Shown piece by piece: positions 8,564-17,377 of a DNA stretch of 64,000 bases. The notes under the pieces are model-generated. The model ran no database searches. It saw only the letters and a program-made list of their open reading frames with translations, and was not told the DNA's origin. This DNA comes from Allostella vacuolata. GTDB lineage: Bacteria > Pseudomonadota > Alphaproteobacteria > ATCC43930 > Allostellaceae. The stretch covers positions 3,869,388 through 3,933,387 of the forward strand of contig AP019702.1 in the NCBI GenBank assembly GCA_006739055.1, written 5' to 3'. How positions within the stretch are numbered: position 1 is the stretch's first letter; each line of letters starts with the position of its first letter. The translations under genes and the position numbers were made by a program.

Positions 8564-10156
8564 ATGTCCGGCCTGCCGCGCGCCATCGCCACGCTGTCCG
8601 TCGCCGCCCTTGCCGCCTCCGCCGTCGGCGCAGCCGCATCCGCCCAGCAACCCAAGACGCTCCGCGTCGCCATGCACGCCGACGTGCGCACGCTGGACCC
8701 GGTCTGGACCACCCAGACCATCGCCAGCATCCACGGCAACATGGTCTACGACCAGCTCTTCAACCTCGACACCAACTTGGCTCCGCAGCCGCAGCTGGTC
8801 GACAGCTGGACCGTCAGCGACGACAAGAAGACCTACGTCTTCACGCTGCGCGAGGGGACGAAGTTCCACGACGGCACGCCCATCCGCAGCGCCGACGTCA
8901 TCGCCTCCTTCCGCCGCTGGGCCGCCCGGCGCAATTCCGGCAAGCTCCTGCTCGACTTCACCGATTCCATCACCGCACTCGACGACAGGCGGTTCGAGTG
9001 GAAGTTGAACCAGCCCTATGGGCTGGTGATCGACACGCTGGCGCAGACCGGCAGCCCCTATGTCATGCGCGAGAAGGAGGCCAGGACGGATCCCTTCCAG
9101 CAGATCCAGGAGGTGGTCGGCTCCGGCCCGTTCACCTTCAAGCGCGACGAGTGGGTGCCCGGCTCCAAGACCGTCTACGTCAAGAACCCGAACTACGTCC
9201 CGCGCAAGGAGCCGGCATCCGGCCATGCCGGCGGCAAGGTGGTCAAGGTCGACCGGGTGGAGTTCCTGTGGATGCCTGACCCGCAGACCGCCCAGTCGGC
9301 CCTGATCAACGGCGAGATCGACTACCTGGAGAACCCGCAGCTCGACTTCCTGCCGATGCTGCAGGCGACGCCGGGGGTGAAGCTCGTCACCCATCCGGCC
9401 CAGGGGACCATGGGCCTGATCCAGCTCAACCACCTGCACCCGCCCTTCAACAGCGTGAAGGCGCGCCAGGCCCTGCTGCACATCATCAACCCGCAGGACT
9501 TCCTCGACACCATCGCCGCCGACAAGAAGCTGCAGAAGCTCTGCTACTCCTATTTCGGCTGCGCCGTGCCGATGGAGACCAACGCCGGGTCGGAGGTCTA
9601 CAAGGCACCCAAGGACTACCGGAAGGCCGAGCAGCTGATGAAGGAGGCGGGCTACAAGGGCGAGCCGATCACCATCCTGCATGCGACCGACCACCAGTAC
9701 ATCAATCCCGCGACCCAGGTGCTGATCCAGCAGATGCGCAGGGCCGGCTTCCTCAAGCTCGACGTCGCGGCAATGGACTGGGGCTCGGTGGTGGCGCGCC
9801 GCACGAAGAAGGAGCCGCCGGCGCAAGGCGGCTGGAACATCTTCATTACGGGGATCACCGTGCTGGGCTCGTCCAACCCCGCCACCAACGCCTGGATCGG
9901 CATGGGTTGCGAGAAGGCCAATGTCGGCTGGCCCTGCAACGCGGAGTTCGAGGACGTCCGCCGGTCCTGGGGGCTGGCCCAGAGCGTCGACGAGCGCAAG
10001 GCGATCGCGGTCGACCTGTCGAAGCGGATCTACGACCAGGTGCCGTTCGTGCCCTTCGCCCAGTGGCTGAACCCGGTCGCCTACCGCGCCGACCGGATCT
10101 CGGGCGTCATCCCGGTACCCTCGGTGCCGCCGATGTGGAACATCGAGAAGAAGTAG
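8564..10156 (+). CDS. SBP-5: family 5 ABC transporter substrate-binding protein
   Basis: A 530-residue periplasmic receptor with a signal peptide ending ASAQ near residue 28, then the family start MHADVRTLDPVWTTQ. GAGGAG lies 7 nt upstream of the ATG. Distinctive segments shared only with the adjacent decayed copy include IRSADVIASF, LDDRRFEWKL and DPFQQIQEVVG, marking the two as a recent tandem pair. All four conserved cysteines are present (CYSYFGC, CEKANVGWPC). It carries the same CEKANVGWPC variant as SBP-1 (CERANVGWPC) rather than the CEKAWFGWPC of the other copies. It ends in a hairpin at 10166. Confidence 0.95.
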   Translation: MSGLPRAIATLSVAALAASAVGAAASAQQPKTLRVAMHADVRTLDPVWTTQTIASIHGNMVYDQLFNLDTNLAPQPQLVDSWTVSDDKKTYVFTLREGTKFHDGTPIRSADVIASFRRWAARRNSGKLLLDFTDSITALDDRRFEWKLNQPYGLVIDTLAQTGSPYVMREKEARTDPFQQIQEVVGSGPFTFKRDEWVPGSKTVYVKNPNYVPRKEPASGHAGGKVVKVDRVEFLWMPDPQTAQSALINGEIDYLENPQLDFLPMLQATPGVKLVTHPAQGTMGLIQLNHLHPPFNSVKARQALLHIINPQDFLDTIAADKKLQKLCYSYFGCAVPMETNAGSEVYKAPKDYRKAEQLMKEAGYKGEPITILHATDHQYINPATQVLIQQMRRAGFLKLDVAAMDWGSVVARRTKKEPPAQGGWNIFITGITVLGSSNPATNAWIGMGCEKANVGWPCNAEFEDVRRSWGLAQSVDERKAIAVDLSKRIYDQVPFVPFAQWLNPVAYRADRISGVIPVPSVPPMWNIEKK

Positions 10157-10165
10157 GGAACTCCC

Positions 10166-10191
10166 GGGCCCGTCCCGCCCAGGACGGGCCC
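10166..10191 (+). terminator. Hairpin after SBP-5
   Basis: A perfect 10-bp inverted repeat (10166-10175 with 10182-10191) with a 6-nt loop starts 9 nt after the stop codon. No T-run follows. A second weaker inverted repeat (CCTCGGC/GCCGAGG) lies near 10228-10250. Confidence 0.5.
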
Positions 10192-10286
10192 CGCTATCGC
10201 CGGTGGCCGAAGGAGTGGCCAGAATCCCCTCGGCCCGGGCGTAGCCGAGGGCCACCCGGACGGCGGTCCGATGTCCCCGCCCGTCC

Positions 10287-11237
10287 TCAGCCGGCGCGCA
10301 GCCCCTCGGCCGGGGCGAGCAGGCCGGATTCGACCGCCGCCTTGCGGATGCGCGCGGTCTCGGCGCCGGTCAGGCGGCCGAGCGGCGGCCGCTGGACGGC
10401 GCGCTGCAGGCGGCCGAGGATCACCAGCGCCTCCTTGGTGCCGGTGTGCAGGTCGACCGGGTTGAGGTCGTAGAGCGCCTGGGTGATCGGGACGATGCGG
10501 TCGTTGATCCGCTGCGCCGCCGTCAGGTCCTTGGCCTGCACCGCCTGCCACAGGGCCACCTGCAGGTCCGAGATGACGGCACCGACGCTGGAGCACAGGC
10601 CGGCACACCCCATCGCCAGCGACGCCATCAGCCAGGAGCTGTGCGCGGTGATGACGTTGACCGGCCGCGGCAGGCCGCCCAGGACGCGGATGTGCTTCTG
10701 GTGCAGGGCGGCGTCGTTGCACCAGTCCTTCACTGCCACGATCGACGGTATCTCCTCGGCCATGCGCACGAGCGTGTCGAGCGGATAGCCCATGCCGCCA
10801 CCCAGGGGATACTGGTAGACGATGATCGGCAGCGAGGTCGCATCCGCGATGCGGCGGAAATGGTCGAGCGCGACTTCCGGCTTGCGCTGGCCGCCCTGGG
10901 CCATCTGCCGCGGCGGCCGCACGGTCAGGGCCGACGCGCCCTTGGCCTCGACGCTGCGCACGAAGCGCTGCAGGTCGCGATGCTCCCAGGGATGGACGCC
11001 GTAGGCGACCGGGAGCCGGTCCCCCACCTCTTCCAGCATGAGATCGAGCACGCGCTCATTCTCGGCCAGCGTGGCCAGATCAAGCTCGGTCTGCGCCATG
11101 CCGGACAGGCCGGGAACCGACGACACCGCGCGCACATGGCGCCGGTATTCGGCGGCATCGATCTCCATGTCCTCGCCGAACGGCAGGATGCAAGCGGCGA
11201 TCACGCCGGCGGGACGGTCGAAGGGAATGCGTGCCAA
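10287..11237 (-). CDS. DapA-family (dihydrodipicolinate synthase/N-acetylneuraminate lyase) protein
   Basis: A 316-residue (beta/alpha)8-barrel enzyme of the class I aldolase group that works through a lysine Schiff base. Family residues are visible: the tyrosine in IIVYQYP and the lysine in IVAVKDW. The usual GTTGE phosphate/carboxylate loop is replaced by GLSGM, so it is unlikely to be the housekeeping DapA and more likely handles another 2-keto acid adduct. A longer upstream frame exists, but TTG at 11237 has GGAGG five bases upstream and matches the family N-terminus, so that start is chosen. It lies alone on the minus strand between SBP-5 and SBP-6. A GTATAC-centred palindrome lies in the divergent gap to SBP-6. 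The reaction is unassigned. Confidence 0.85.
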   Translation of the reverse strand: MARIPFDRPAGVIAACILPFGEDMEIDAAEYRRHVRAVSSVPGLSGMAQTELDLATLAENERVLDLMLEEVGDRLPVAYGVHPWEHRDLQRFVRSVEAKGASALTVRPPRQMAQGGQRKPEVALDHFRRIADATSLPIIVYQYPLGGGMGYPLDTLVRMAEEIPSIVAVKDWCNDAALHQKHIRVLGGLPRPVNVITAHSSWLMASLAMGCAGLCSSVGAVISDLQVALWQAVQAKDLTAAQRINDRIVPITQALYDLNPVDLHTGTKEALVILGRLQRAVQRPPLGRLTGAETARIRKAAVESGLLAPAEGLRAG

Positions 11238-11287
11238 CTCCACCTCCAGCAATCGACCGAAAGGGCCGCCTTTTTGCCCTTCGGCAT

Positions 11288-11295
11288 TGTATACA
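11288..11295. promoter_or_regulatory. TGTATACA palindrome between DapA-like gene and SBP-6
   Basis: The perfect 8-bp palindrome TGTATACA fits the GT-NN-AC core typical of FCD-type GntR operators. It lies 51 nt upstream of the DapA-like start and about 110 nt upstream of SBP-6, so it could control both. No FCD regulator gene is adjacent; the only one in the window is at 60588. Confidence 0.35.
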
Positions 11296-11404
11296 GACCA
11301 GCATACGTGAGCTAGCTTAGCAATGAAACGCCCGGTCGACACGGGTTGCCGGCACCTCCCTTTCCCCGGACCTCCGCACCGAACCGCTTCGGAAGGATAT
11401 CCCC

Positions 11405-12994
11405 ATGCGCCGCCGACCGACCGCCACCGCGCTGCTTCTTCTCGCCGCCGTCGGGCTGTCGGCGGAGCCGGCATCGGCCCAGGACAAGACCCTGCGGGTC
11501 GCCCTGCAGTCGGACGTCCGCACGCTCGACCCGGTCTGGACCAACCAGACGATCGCCTCGATCCACGGCAACATGATCTTCGACCGGCTCTTCTCGCCGG
11601 ACGCGCAGATGGTCCCGCAGCCGCAGATGGTGGAGAGCTGGACTGTCAGCGACGACCGCAAGACCTATGTCTTCACGCTGCGCGAGGGCCTGAAGTTTCA
11701 TGACGGCAGCCCGGTCACGAGCCGCGACGCCATCGCCTCGATGCGGCGCTGGGGGGCGCGCGACGGGGCCGGCAAGCAGCTCATGAGCTTCACCGCCGAC
11801 ATCGTCGCCCGCGACGACCGGACTTTCGAATGGACGCTGAAGGAGCCGTACGGCCTCGTCATCGAGACCATGGGCAAGCTTGGTCCCAGCCTGCCGGCGA
11901 TCATGCGCGAGAAGGAGGCGCTGACCGACCCCTCGCAGCAGGTGACCGAGATGATCGGGTCCGGCCCGTTCGTCTTCAAGCGCGACGAGTGGGTGCCCGG
12001 CTCCAAGACCGTCTACGTCAAGAACCCGAACTACGTCCCGCGCAAGGAGCCGGCGTCCGGCCATGCCGGCGGCAAGGTGGTCAAGGTCGATCGGGTCGAA
12101 TTCGTCTGGCTGGCCGACCCGCAGACGGCCCAGGCGGCGCTCGCGGCGGGCGAGATCGACTACCTGGAGAACCCGCAGATCGACTTCCTGCCGATCCTGG
12201 AGGCGACGCCCGGGGTCAAGCTGGACACCCATCCGGCCCAGGGCACGCAGGGCATCATCCAACTCAACCACCTGCACCCGCCCTTCGACAACGTGAAGGC
12301 GCGGCAGGCGATGCTGCACATCGTCAGCAACCAGGACTTCCTCGACACGATCGCGCCCGACAAGCGGTTGCAGAGGCCCTGCTTCTCGTACCTCGGCTGC
12401 GGCACGCCGATGGAGACCGATGCCGGCTCCGAGCCCTACAGGGCGCCGAAGGACTACAGGAAGGCCGAGCAGCTGTTCAAGGAGGCCGGCTACAAGGGCG
12501 AGCCGATCACCATCCTGCACGCGACCGAGCACCAGTACATCAACCCCGCCAACCTCGTCCTGATCCAGCAGATGCGCAAGGCGGGCTTCCTCAAGCTCGA
12601 TGTGCAGGCGATGGACTGGGGAGCGGTCGTCTCGCGCCGCACCAGGAAGGAGCCGCCGGCCCAGGGCGGCTGGAACATCTTCGTCACCGGCCTGGCGGTC
12701 GTGACCGCGTCCTCGCCCAGCACCAACCCCTCGCTCGACATGAGCTGCGAGAAGGCATGGTTCGGCTGGGCCTGCGATCCCGCGATGGAACAGCTCCGCC
12801 GCGACTGGGCCTTTGCCCCCGACGCGGCGGAGCGGCGCCGGCTGGCCGCCGACATCTCGCGGCGGGCCTACGAGGTAGTGCCCTACGTCCCCTATGCGCA
12901 GTGGGTCAATCCGGCGGCCTATCGCGCCGACCGCATCACCGGCGTGCTCTCGGTCCCGCAGGTCCCCGTGATGTGGAACATCGAAAAGAAGTGA
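11405..12994 (+). CDS. SBP-6: family 5 ABC transporter substrate-binding protein
   Basis: A 529-residue receptor with a signal peptide ending ASAQ near residue 26. AAGGA precedes the ATG at a normal distance. It starts LQSDVRTLDPVWTNQ where the others have MHADVR. It has CFSYLGC and CEKAWFGWAC, so the four cysteines are kept but Pro before the last one is Ala. The C-terminal variable stretch TGLAVVTASSPSTNPSLD differs from every other copy, in keeping with different ligand preference. No clear hairpin follows the stop codon. The next gene, the RND adaptor, starts 116 nt downstream. Confidence 0.95.
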   Translation: MRRRPTATALLLLAAVGLSAEPASAQDKTLRVALQSDVRTLDPVWTNQTIASIHGNMIFDRLFSPDAQMVPQPQMVESWTVSDDRKTYVFTLREGLKFHDGSPVTSRDAIASMRRWGARDGAGKQLMSFTADIVARDDRTFEWTLKEPYGLVIETMGKLGPSLPAIMREKEALTDPSQQVTEMIGSGPFVFKRDEWVPGSKTVYVKNPNYVPRKEPASGHAGGKVVKVDRVEFVWLADPQTAQAALAAGEIDYLENPQIDFLPILEATPGVKLDTHPAQGTQGIIQLNHLHPPFDNVKARQAMLHIVSNQDFLDTIAPDKRLQRPCFSYLGCGTPMETDAGSEPYRAPKDYRKAEQLFKEAGYKGEPITILHATEHQYINPANLVLIQQMRKAGFLKLDVQAMDWGAVVSRRTRKEPPAQGGWNIFVTGLAVVTASSPSTNPSLDMSCEKAWFGWACDPAMEQLRRDWAFAPDAAERRRLAADISRRAYEVVPYVPYAQWVNPAAYRADRITGVLSVPQVPVMWNIEKK

Positions 12995-13109
12995 CGGGCG
13001 ACTCTCCGGCCCGCCCCAGGGATAAATACCGCAGTGCAGCGTCTACATTTTTAGGCTTATCGGTACTATCTTCCACTGCAACGACAACGGACAGGGTCCG
13101 GAACGGGGA

Positions 13110-14204
13110 ATGGCAAGCAAGCGGCGCGTGGGTTATCTGGCCCTGCTGGTGGCCTTGGCAGCGGGGGCGGTGTTTGCCGTCAGCCACTTCCGCGACGGCG
13201 CGTCCCGCCTGTCGGCGGCGAACCGCGCCCAGCCGGCCCCGGTGCGCGCGGTGGCGGTCGAGACGGCCGCGGTCACGGTCGGCACGGTCATCGACGACAT
13301 CAGCGTCATCGGCTCCCTGCAACCGACCGAATCGGTCGTCATCCAGCCGGAGATTTCTGGCCGGATCGTCCGCTTCGGCTTCGCCGACGGGGCCCGGGTG
13401 AAGAAGGGCGACCTGCTGGTCGAGCTCGACCCCGCCATTCTCCGCGCCGAGCTGGCCAAGGCGCGATCCGACCTGACGCTGGCGCGCACCAACAGCGAGC
13501 GCGCCAACCAGCTCGCCACCCAGGGCACCGGCACGCTGCGCTCGCGCGACGAGGCGCTGGCGGTGCTCCAGGCGGCCCAGGCGAACCTCGACCTGGCGCA
13601 GGCCCGCCTCGAGCGGACCGAGATCCGCGCCCCCTTCTCGGGCGCGGTCGGGCTGCGCATGTTCAGCGTCGGCGCCTATGTCAGCCCCGGCGACCGCATC
13701 GTCGAACTGGCGGCGACCGACCCGGTCCGGGTCGATTTCCGGGTTTCCGAGATCTTCCTGACCAGCCTGCGCAACGGCCAGCGCATCTCGGTCACCGCCG
13801 ACGCCCTGCCCGGGCGCACCTTCTCGGGCGACATCTACGCCATCCACCCGATCGTCGACGAGAATGGCCGTGCGGTGCGCGTCCGCGCCTCCCTGCCCAA
13901 CCCCGACGGGGCGCTCTATCCGGGTCTGTTCGTGCGGATCCGGGTGGTGGTCGAGGAGCGCCGGAACGCGGTCCTGGTGCCGGAGTCCGCCGTGTTCCCG
14001 GTCGACCAGAAGAAGTACGTGTACCGGGTCGAGAACGGCCGCGCGGTCCTGAACGAGGTCCGCCTCGGCCGGCGGCAGCCCGGCATGGCCGAGATCGTGT
14101 CGGGCCTCGGCCGCGACGCCACCGTGGTGACCGCGGGCCACCAGCAACTGCGCGACGGCGCGGCGATCGAGGTCGTCGCCCGCGCCTCGGCCGCGCGCCG
14201 CTGA
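13110..14204 (+). CDS. RND efflux periplasmic adaptor (membrane fusion protein)
   Basis: A 364-residue HlyD/AcrA-type adaptor that links an inner-membrane RND pump to an outer-membrane channel. An N-terminal membrane anchor spans residues ~8-25. The first half of the lipoyl domain (VVIQPEISGRI) leads into an alpha-hairpin rich in Ala, Gln and Leu (~115-160), and the second half returns with RTEIRAPFSGAVG. Beta-barrel and membrane-proximal domains follow (YPGLFVRIRVVVE). It lies 21 nt before the pump gene and is clearly co-transcribed with it. The preceding gap (13021-13080) is unusually AT-rich and holds GCAGTG and CACTGC as distant inverted half-sites, a possible promoter/operator area. No cognate regulator is nearby. 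Confidence 0.92.
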   Translation: MASKRRVGYLALLVALAAGAVFAVSHFRDGASRLSAANRAQPAPVRAVAVETAAVTVGTVIDDISVIGSLQPTESVVIQPEISGRIVRFGFADGARVKKGDLLVELDPAILRAELAKARSDLTLARTNSERANQLATQGTGTLRSRDEALAVLQAAQANLDLAQARLERTEIRAPFSGAVGLRMFSVGAYVSPGDRIVELAATDPVRVDFRVSEIFLTSLRNGQRISVTADALPGRTFSGDIYAIHPIVDENGRAVRVRASLPNPDGALYPGLFVRIRVVVEERRNAVLVPESAVFPVDQKKYVYRVENGRAVLNEVRLGRRQPGMAEIVSGLGRDATVVTAGHQQLRDGAAIEVVARASAARR

Positions 14205-14225
14205 CGGCCGGGGGCGCAGGAGGAC

Positions 14226-17200
14226 ATGGACTTCAAGTTCTTCATCGAGCGCCCGGTCTTCTCGACGGTCCTCAGCCTGATCGTCATCCTGCTCGGCATC
14301 GTCTCCTTCGTCCAGCTCACCGTCCGCGAATATCCCAACATCGACGAGCCCGTCGTCTCGGTCCGCACCAACTACCTGGGCGCCAGCGCCGAGATCATCG
14401 AGACCCAGGTGACCCAGGTGCTGGAGGACTCGATCGCCGGCATCGAGGGCATCGAGACGATCATCTCCTCGAGCCAGCCCGAGCTCAGCAACATCACCGT
14501 CCGCTTCCGGCTCAACATCGACCCCGACGTCGCCGCCAGCGACGTGCGCGACCGGGTCGGACGGGTGCGCGGCCGCCTGCCCGACGAGATCGAGGAGCCG
14601 ATCATCGCCAAGGTGGAGGCCGACGCCCAGGCGATCATCTACATCGCCTTCACCAGCGACCGGCAGCCGACGATCGAGATCAGCGACTATGCCGACCGCT
14701 TCGTGAAGGACCGGCTGCAGACGCTGCCCGGCGTGTCGGAGGTGCGGATCTTCGGCGAGCGCCGCTACGCCATGCGGATCTGGCTCGACCGGGCGCGCCT
14801 GGCCGCCTACGGCCTGACCGTCCAGGACGTGGAAGGCGCGCTCGGCCAGCAGAACGTCGAGATCCCCTCCGGCCGCATCGAGAGCCTCGACCGCGAGTTC
14901 ACCGTGCTGTCGCGGACGGGGCTGCGCACCCCGGAGGAGTTCGCGCGCATCGTCGTCAAGGACGCCGGCGGCTTCCCGGTGCGGATCAGCGACGTCGGCC
15001 GCGTCGAGCTCGGCCCGACCGACAATCGCCGGACGACCCGGTTCAGCGGCAACACCTCGGTCATCCTCGGCATCGTCAAGCAGGCGACGGCCAACCCGAT
15101 CGAGGTCTCGCACGGCCTGCGCGAGATGCTGCCCGACCTGGTCGCGAGCCTGCCCGCGGGCATGAACGCCACCGTGTCCTACGACAAGTCCGTCTTCATC
15201 GACCGGTCGATCGCGGCCGTCTACACGACGGTGACCGAGGCCGTCATCCTGGTCGTGCTCGTCATCCTGCTCTTCCTGCGGTCGTTCCGGGCGACGCTGA
15301 TACCGCTCGTCACCATCCCGGTGTCCCTGATCGGTGCCTGCACCCTGCTCTTCGCCTTCGGCTTCTCGATCAACACGCTGACCCTGCTGGCCATGGTGCT
15401 GGCGATCGGCCTGGTGGTCGACGACGCGATCGTCGTCCTGGAGAACGTGCACCGCCACATGGAGGCGGGCATGAAGCCGGTGGCCGCGGCGATCCGCGGC
15501 ATCCGCGAGATATCCGGGCCGGTCGTCGCCATGACGCTGACCCTGGCGGCGGTCTATGCCCCGGTCGCCTTCACCCCCGGCCGCACCGGCCGCCTGTTCA
15601 CCGAGTTCGCGCTGACGCTGGCCGGCGCGGTCGTCGTGTCGGGCTTCGTCGCCCTGACGCTGACGCCGATGATGTGCTCGAAGTTCCTGAGCCATCACGG
15701 GCATCACGGCCGCATCTACAACCTGCTCGAACGGGGCTTCGAGGGCATGACGCGCGCCTATCGCGGGTCGCTCGCGATGGCCCTCCGGGTGCGACCGCTG
15801 ATCGTGCTGATCGGCCTGGGCGTCGCCGGATCGAGCGTGCTGCTGTTCGGCAACCTGCGCTCCGAACTGGCGCCGATCGAGGACCAGGGCGTCATCTTCA
15901 CCGCCGGCACGACACCCGAGGGCTCGACCATCGACTACACCAGCCGCTATGGCCTGGAGCTGGAGAAGGTGCTGGGCGAGGTGCCGGAGATCCGGCACCA
16001 GTTCGTCATCGCCGGCTCGCGTTCGGTCAACGAGCTGATCTCCTTCGCCACCCTGCGTCCCTGGGAGACGCGGGAGCGCCGCCAGCAGGACCTGGTGGCC
16101 GAGCTGCAGCCGAAGCTGCGGGCGATCCCCGGTGCCCGCCTGTCCGCCAACAACCCGGGCGCGTTCGGCGAAAGCGCGCGCAACAAGCCGATCGAGTTCG
16201 TGCTGCAGACGTCGGAGAGCTATCTCGCCCTGCAGGGCTATGTCGACCGCCTGCTCGACGCGGCCGGAAGCTATCCGGGCTTCATCAACCTCGACAGCGA
16301 CCTGCGCCTCAACAAGCCGCAGATCGAGGTGGAGGTGAACCGCGAGCGGGTCGCCGACATGGGGGCCAGCGTCGTCAATGTCGGGCGGACGCTGGAGAGC
16401 CTGCTGGGCGGCCGCCAGGTCACCCGCTTCAACCAGAACGGCGAGCAGTACGACGTCATGGTCCAGGTGGAGCCGGACGGGCGCCGCACCGCGGAGGATG
16501 TCCGCGACATCTATGTCCGCGGCCATGGCGGGGCGATGATCCAGCTCTCCAACCTGATCGACGTGCGCGAGACGATCTCGCCCAAGGAGCTGAACCGCTT
16601 CAACCAGCTGCGCTCGGCCACCATCACCGCCAACCTGGCGCCGGGCTTCTCCATGGGCGAGGGCCTGGCGGTGCTGGAGAACGCCACCCGCGAGCACCTG
16701 CCGCCCGGCACGCGCTTCGACTATGGCGGGCAGTCGCGCGCCTTCAAGGAGGCCGGCAGCAGCCTCTATTTCATCTTCGCCCTGGCGCTGGTGTTCATCT
16801 TCCTGGTGCTGTCGGCGCAGTTCGAGAGCTTCGTCGACCCGTTCATCATCATGCTGACGGTGCCGCTGTCGATCACCGGCGCGCTGCTGGCGCTCTACCT
16901 CACCGGCGGCACGCTCAACGTCTACAGCCAGATCGGGCTGGTGACGCTGATCGGCCTCATCACCAAGCACGGCATCCTGATCGTGCAGTTCGCCAACCAG
17001 CTCCAGCTGGACGGACGGACCGTCCGCGAGGCGGTGACCGAGGCCGCCGTGCTGCGCCTGCGGCCGATCCTGATGACGACGGGGGCGATGGTGCTGGGCG
17101 CGGTGCCGCTGGCGATCGCGACCGGGGCCGGCGCCGAGAGCCGGCGGGCGATCGGCTGGGTGATCGTCGGCGGCATGAGCTTCGGCACCGTCCTGACCCT

Positions 17201-17297
17201 CTATATCGTGCCGGTCGCCTACATGTACCTGTCGCGCGGCCGCAGGCGCCCGGCCGAGGAGCCGGTGGCCGCCCCCGGCCTGCAGCCCGCGGAATAA
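14226..17297 (+). CDS. RND efflux pump, inner-membrane transporter (AcrB/MexB-like)
   Basis: A 1023-residue proton-driven exporter of the hydrophobe/amphiphile efflux family. It has TM1 at ~10-30, a large periplasmic loop, a TM2-6 cluster (~335-470), TM7 (~525-545), a second loop, and TM8-12 (~860-1005). The proton-relay residues are present: paired aspartates D399-D400 in LVVDDAIVV (TM4) and K914 in LITKHGILI (TM10). AGGAGG lies just before the ATG. It forms a two-gene operon with the adaptor. No TolC-type outer-membrane gene is present, so a channel encoded elsewhere must be used. The HAE1 family call is firm; substrates are unknown. Confidence 0.95.
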   Translation: MDFKFFIERPVFSTVLSLIVILLGIVSFVQLTVREYPNIDEPVVSVRTNYLGASAEIIETQVTQVLEDSIAGIEGIETIISSSQPELSNITVRFRLNIDPDVAASDVRDRVGRVRGRLPDEIEEPIIAKVEADAQAIIYIAFTSDRQPTIEISDYADRFVKDRLQTLPGVSEVRIFGERRYAMRIWLDRARLAAYGLTVQDVEGALGQQNVEIPSGRIESLDREFTVLSRTGLRTPEEFARIVVKDAGGFPVRISDVGRVELGPTDNRRTTRFSGNTSVILGIVKQATANPIEVSHGLREMLPDLVASLPAGMNATVSYDKSVFIDRSIAAVYTTVTEAVILVVLVILLFLRSFRATLIPLVTIPVSLIGACTLLFAFGFSINTLTLLAMVLAIGLVVDDAIVVLENVHRHMEAGMKPVAAAIRGIREISGPVVAMTLTLAAVYAPVAFTPGRTGRLFTEFALTLAGAVVVSGFVALTLTPMMCSKFLSHHGHHGRIYNLLERGFEGMTRAYRGSLAMALRVRPLIVLIGLGVAGSSVLLFGNLRSELAPIEDQGVIFTAGTTPEGSTIDYTSRYGLELEKVLGEVPEIRHQFVIAGSRSVNELISFATLRPWETRERRQQDLVAELQPKLRAIPGARLSANNPGAFGESARNKPIEFVLQTSESYLALQGYVDRLLDAAGSYPGFINLDSDLRLNKPQIEVEVNRERVADMGASVVNVGRTLESLLGGRQVTRFNQNGEQYDVMVQVEPDGRRTAEDVRDIYVRGHGGAMIQLSNLIDVRETISPKELNRFNQLRSATITANLAPGFSMGEGLAVLENATREHLPPGTRFDYGGQSRAFKEAGSSLYFIFALALVFIFLVLSAQFESFVDPFIIMLTVPLSITGALLALYLTGGTLNVYSQIGLVTLIGLITKHGILIVQFANQLQLDGRTVREAVTEAAVLRLRPILMTTGAMVLGAVPLAIATGAGAESRRAIGWVIVGGMSFGTVLTLYIVPVAYMYLSRGRRRPAEEPVAAPGLQPAE

Positions 17298-17299
17298 GG

Positions 17300-17327
17300 T
17301 TGCCCCCCGGGCCGGCCTCTCTCTAGG
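17300..17327 (+). promoter_or_regulatory. Weak predicted promoter of SBP-7
   Basis: TTGCCC (17300-17305) and TCTAGG (17322-17327) are spaced 16 nt apart, about 50 nt before the SBP-7 start. They resemble the SBP-2 and SBP-3 promoters but with a poorer -10 element. Confidence 0.25.
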
Positions 17328-17377
17328 TTCCGCGCCCGGCGTTCCCCACCACGCCCCACCAACGCAGGAGAGACTTG

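Noticed and set aside
12936-16970. Open frame of 1344 codons on the minus strand opposite the RND genes
   Set aside because: Its translation is low-complexity His/Asp/Arg/Gly-rich, as expected for the antisense of GC-rich coding DNA. The plus-strand adaptor and pump have full domain structure there.
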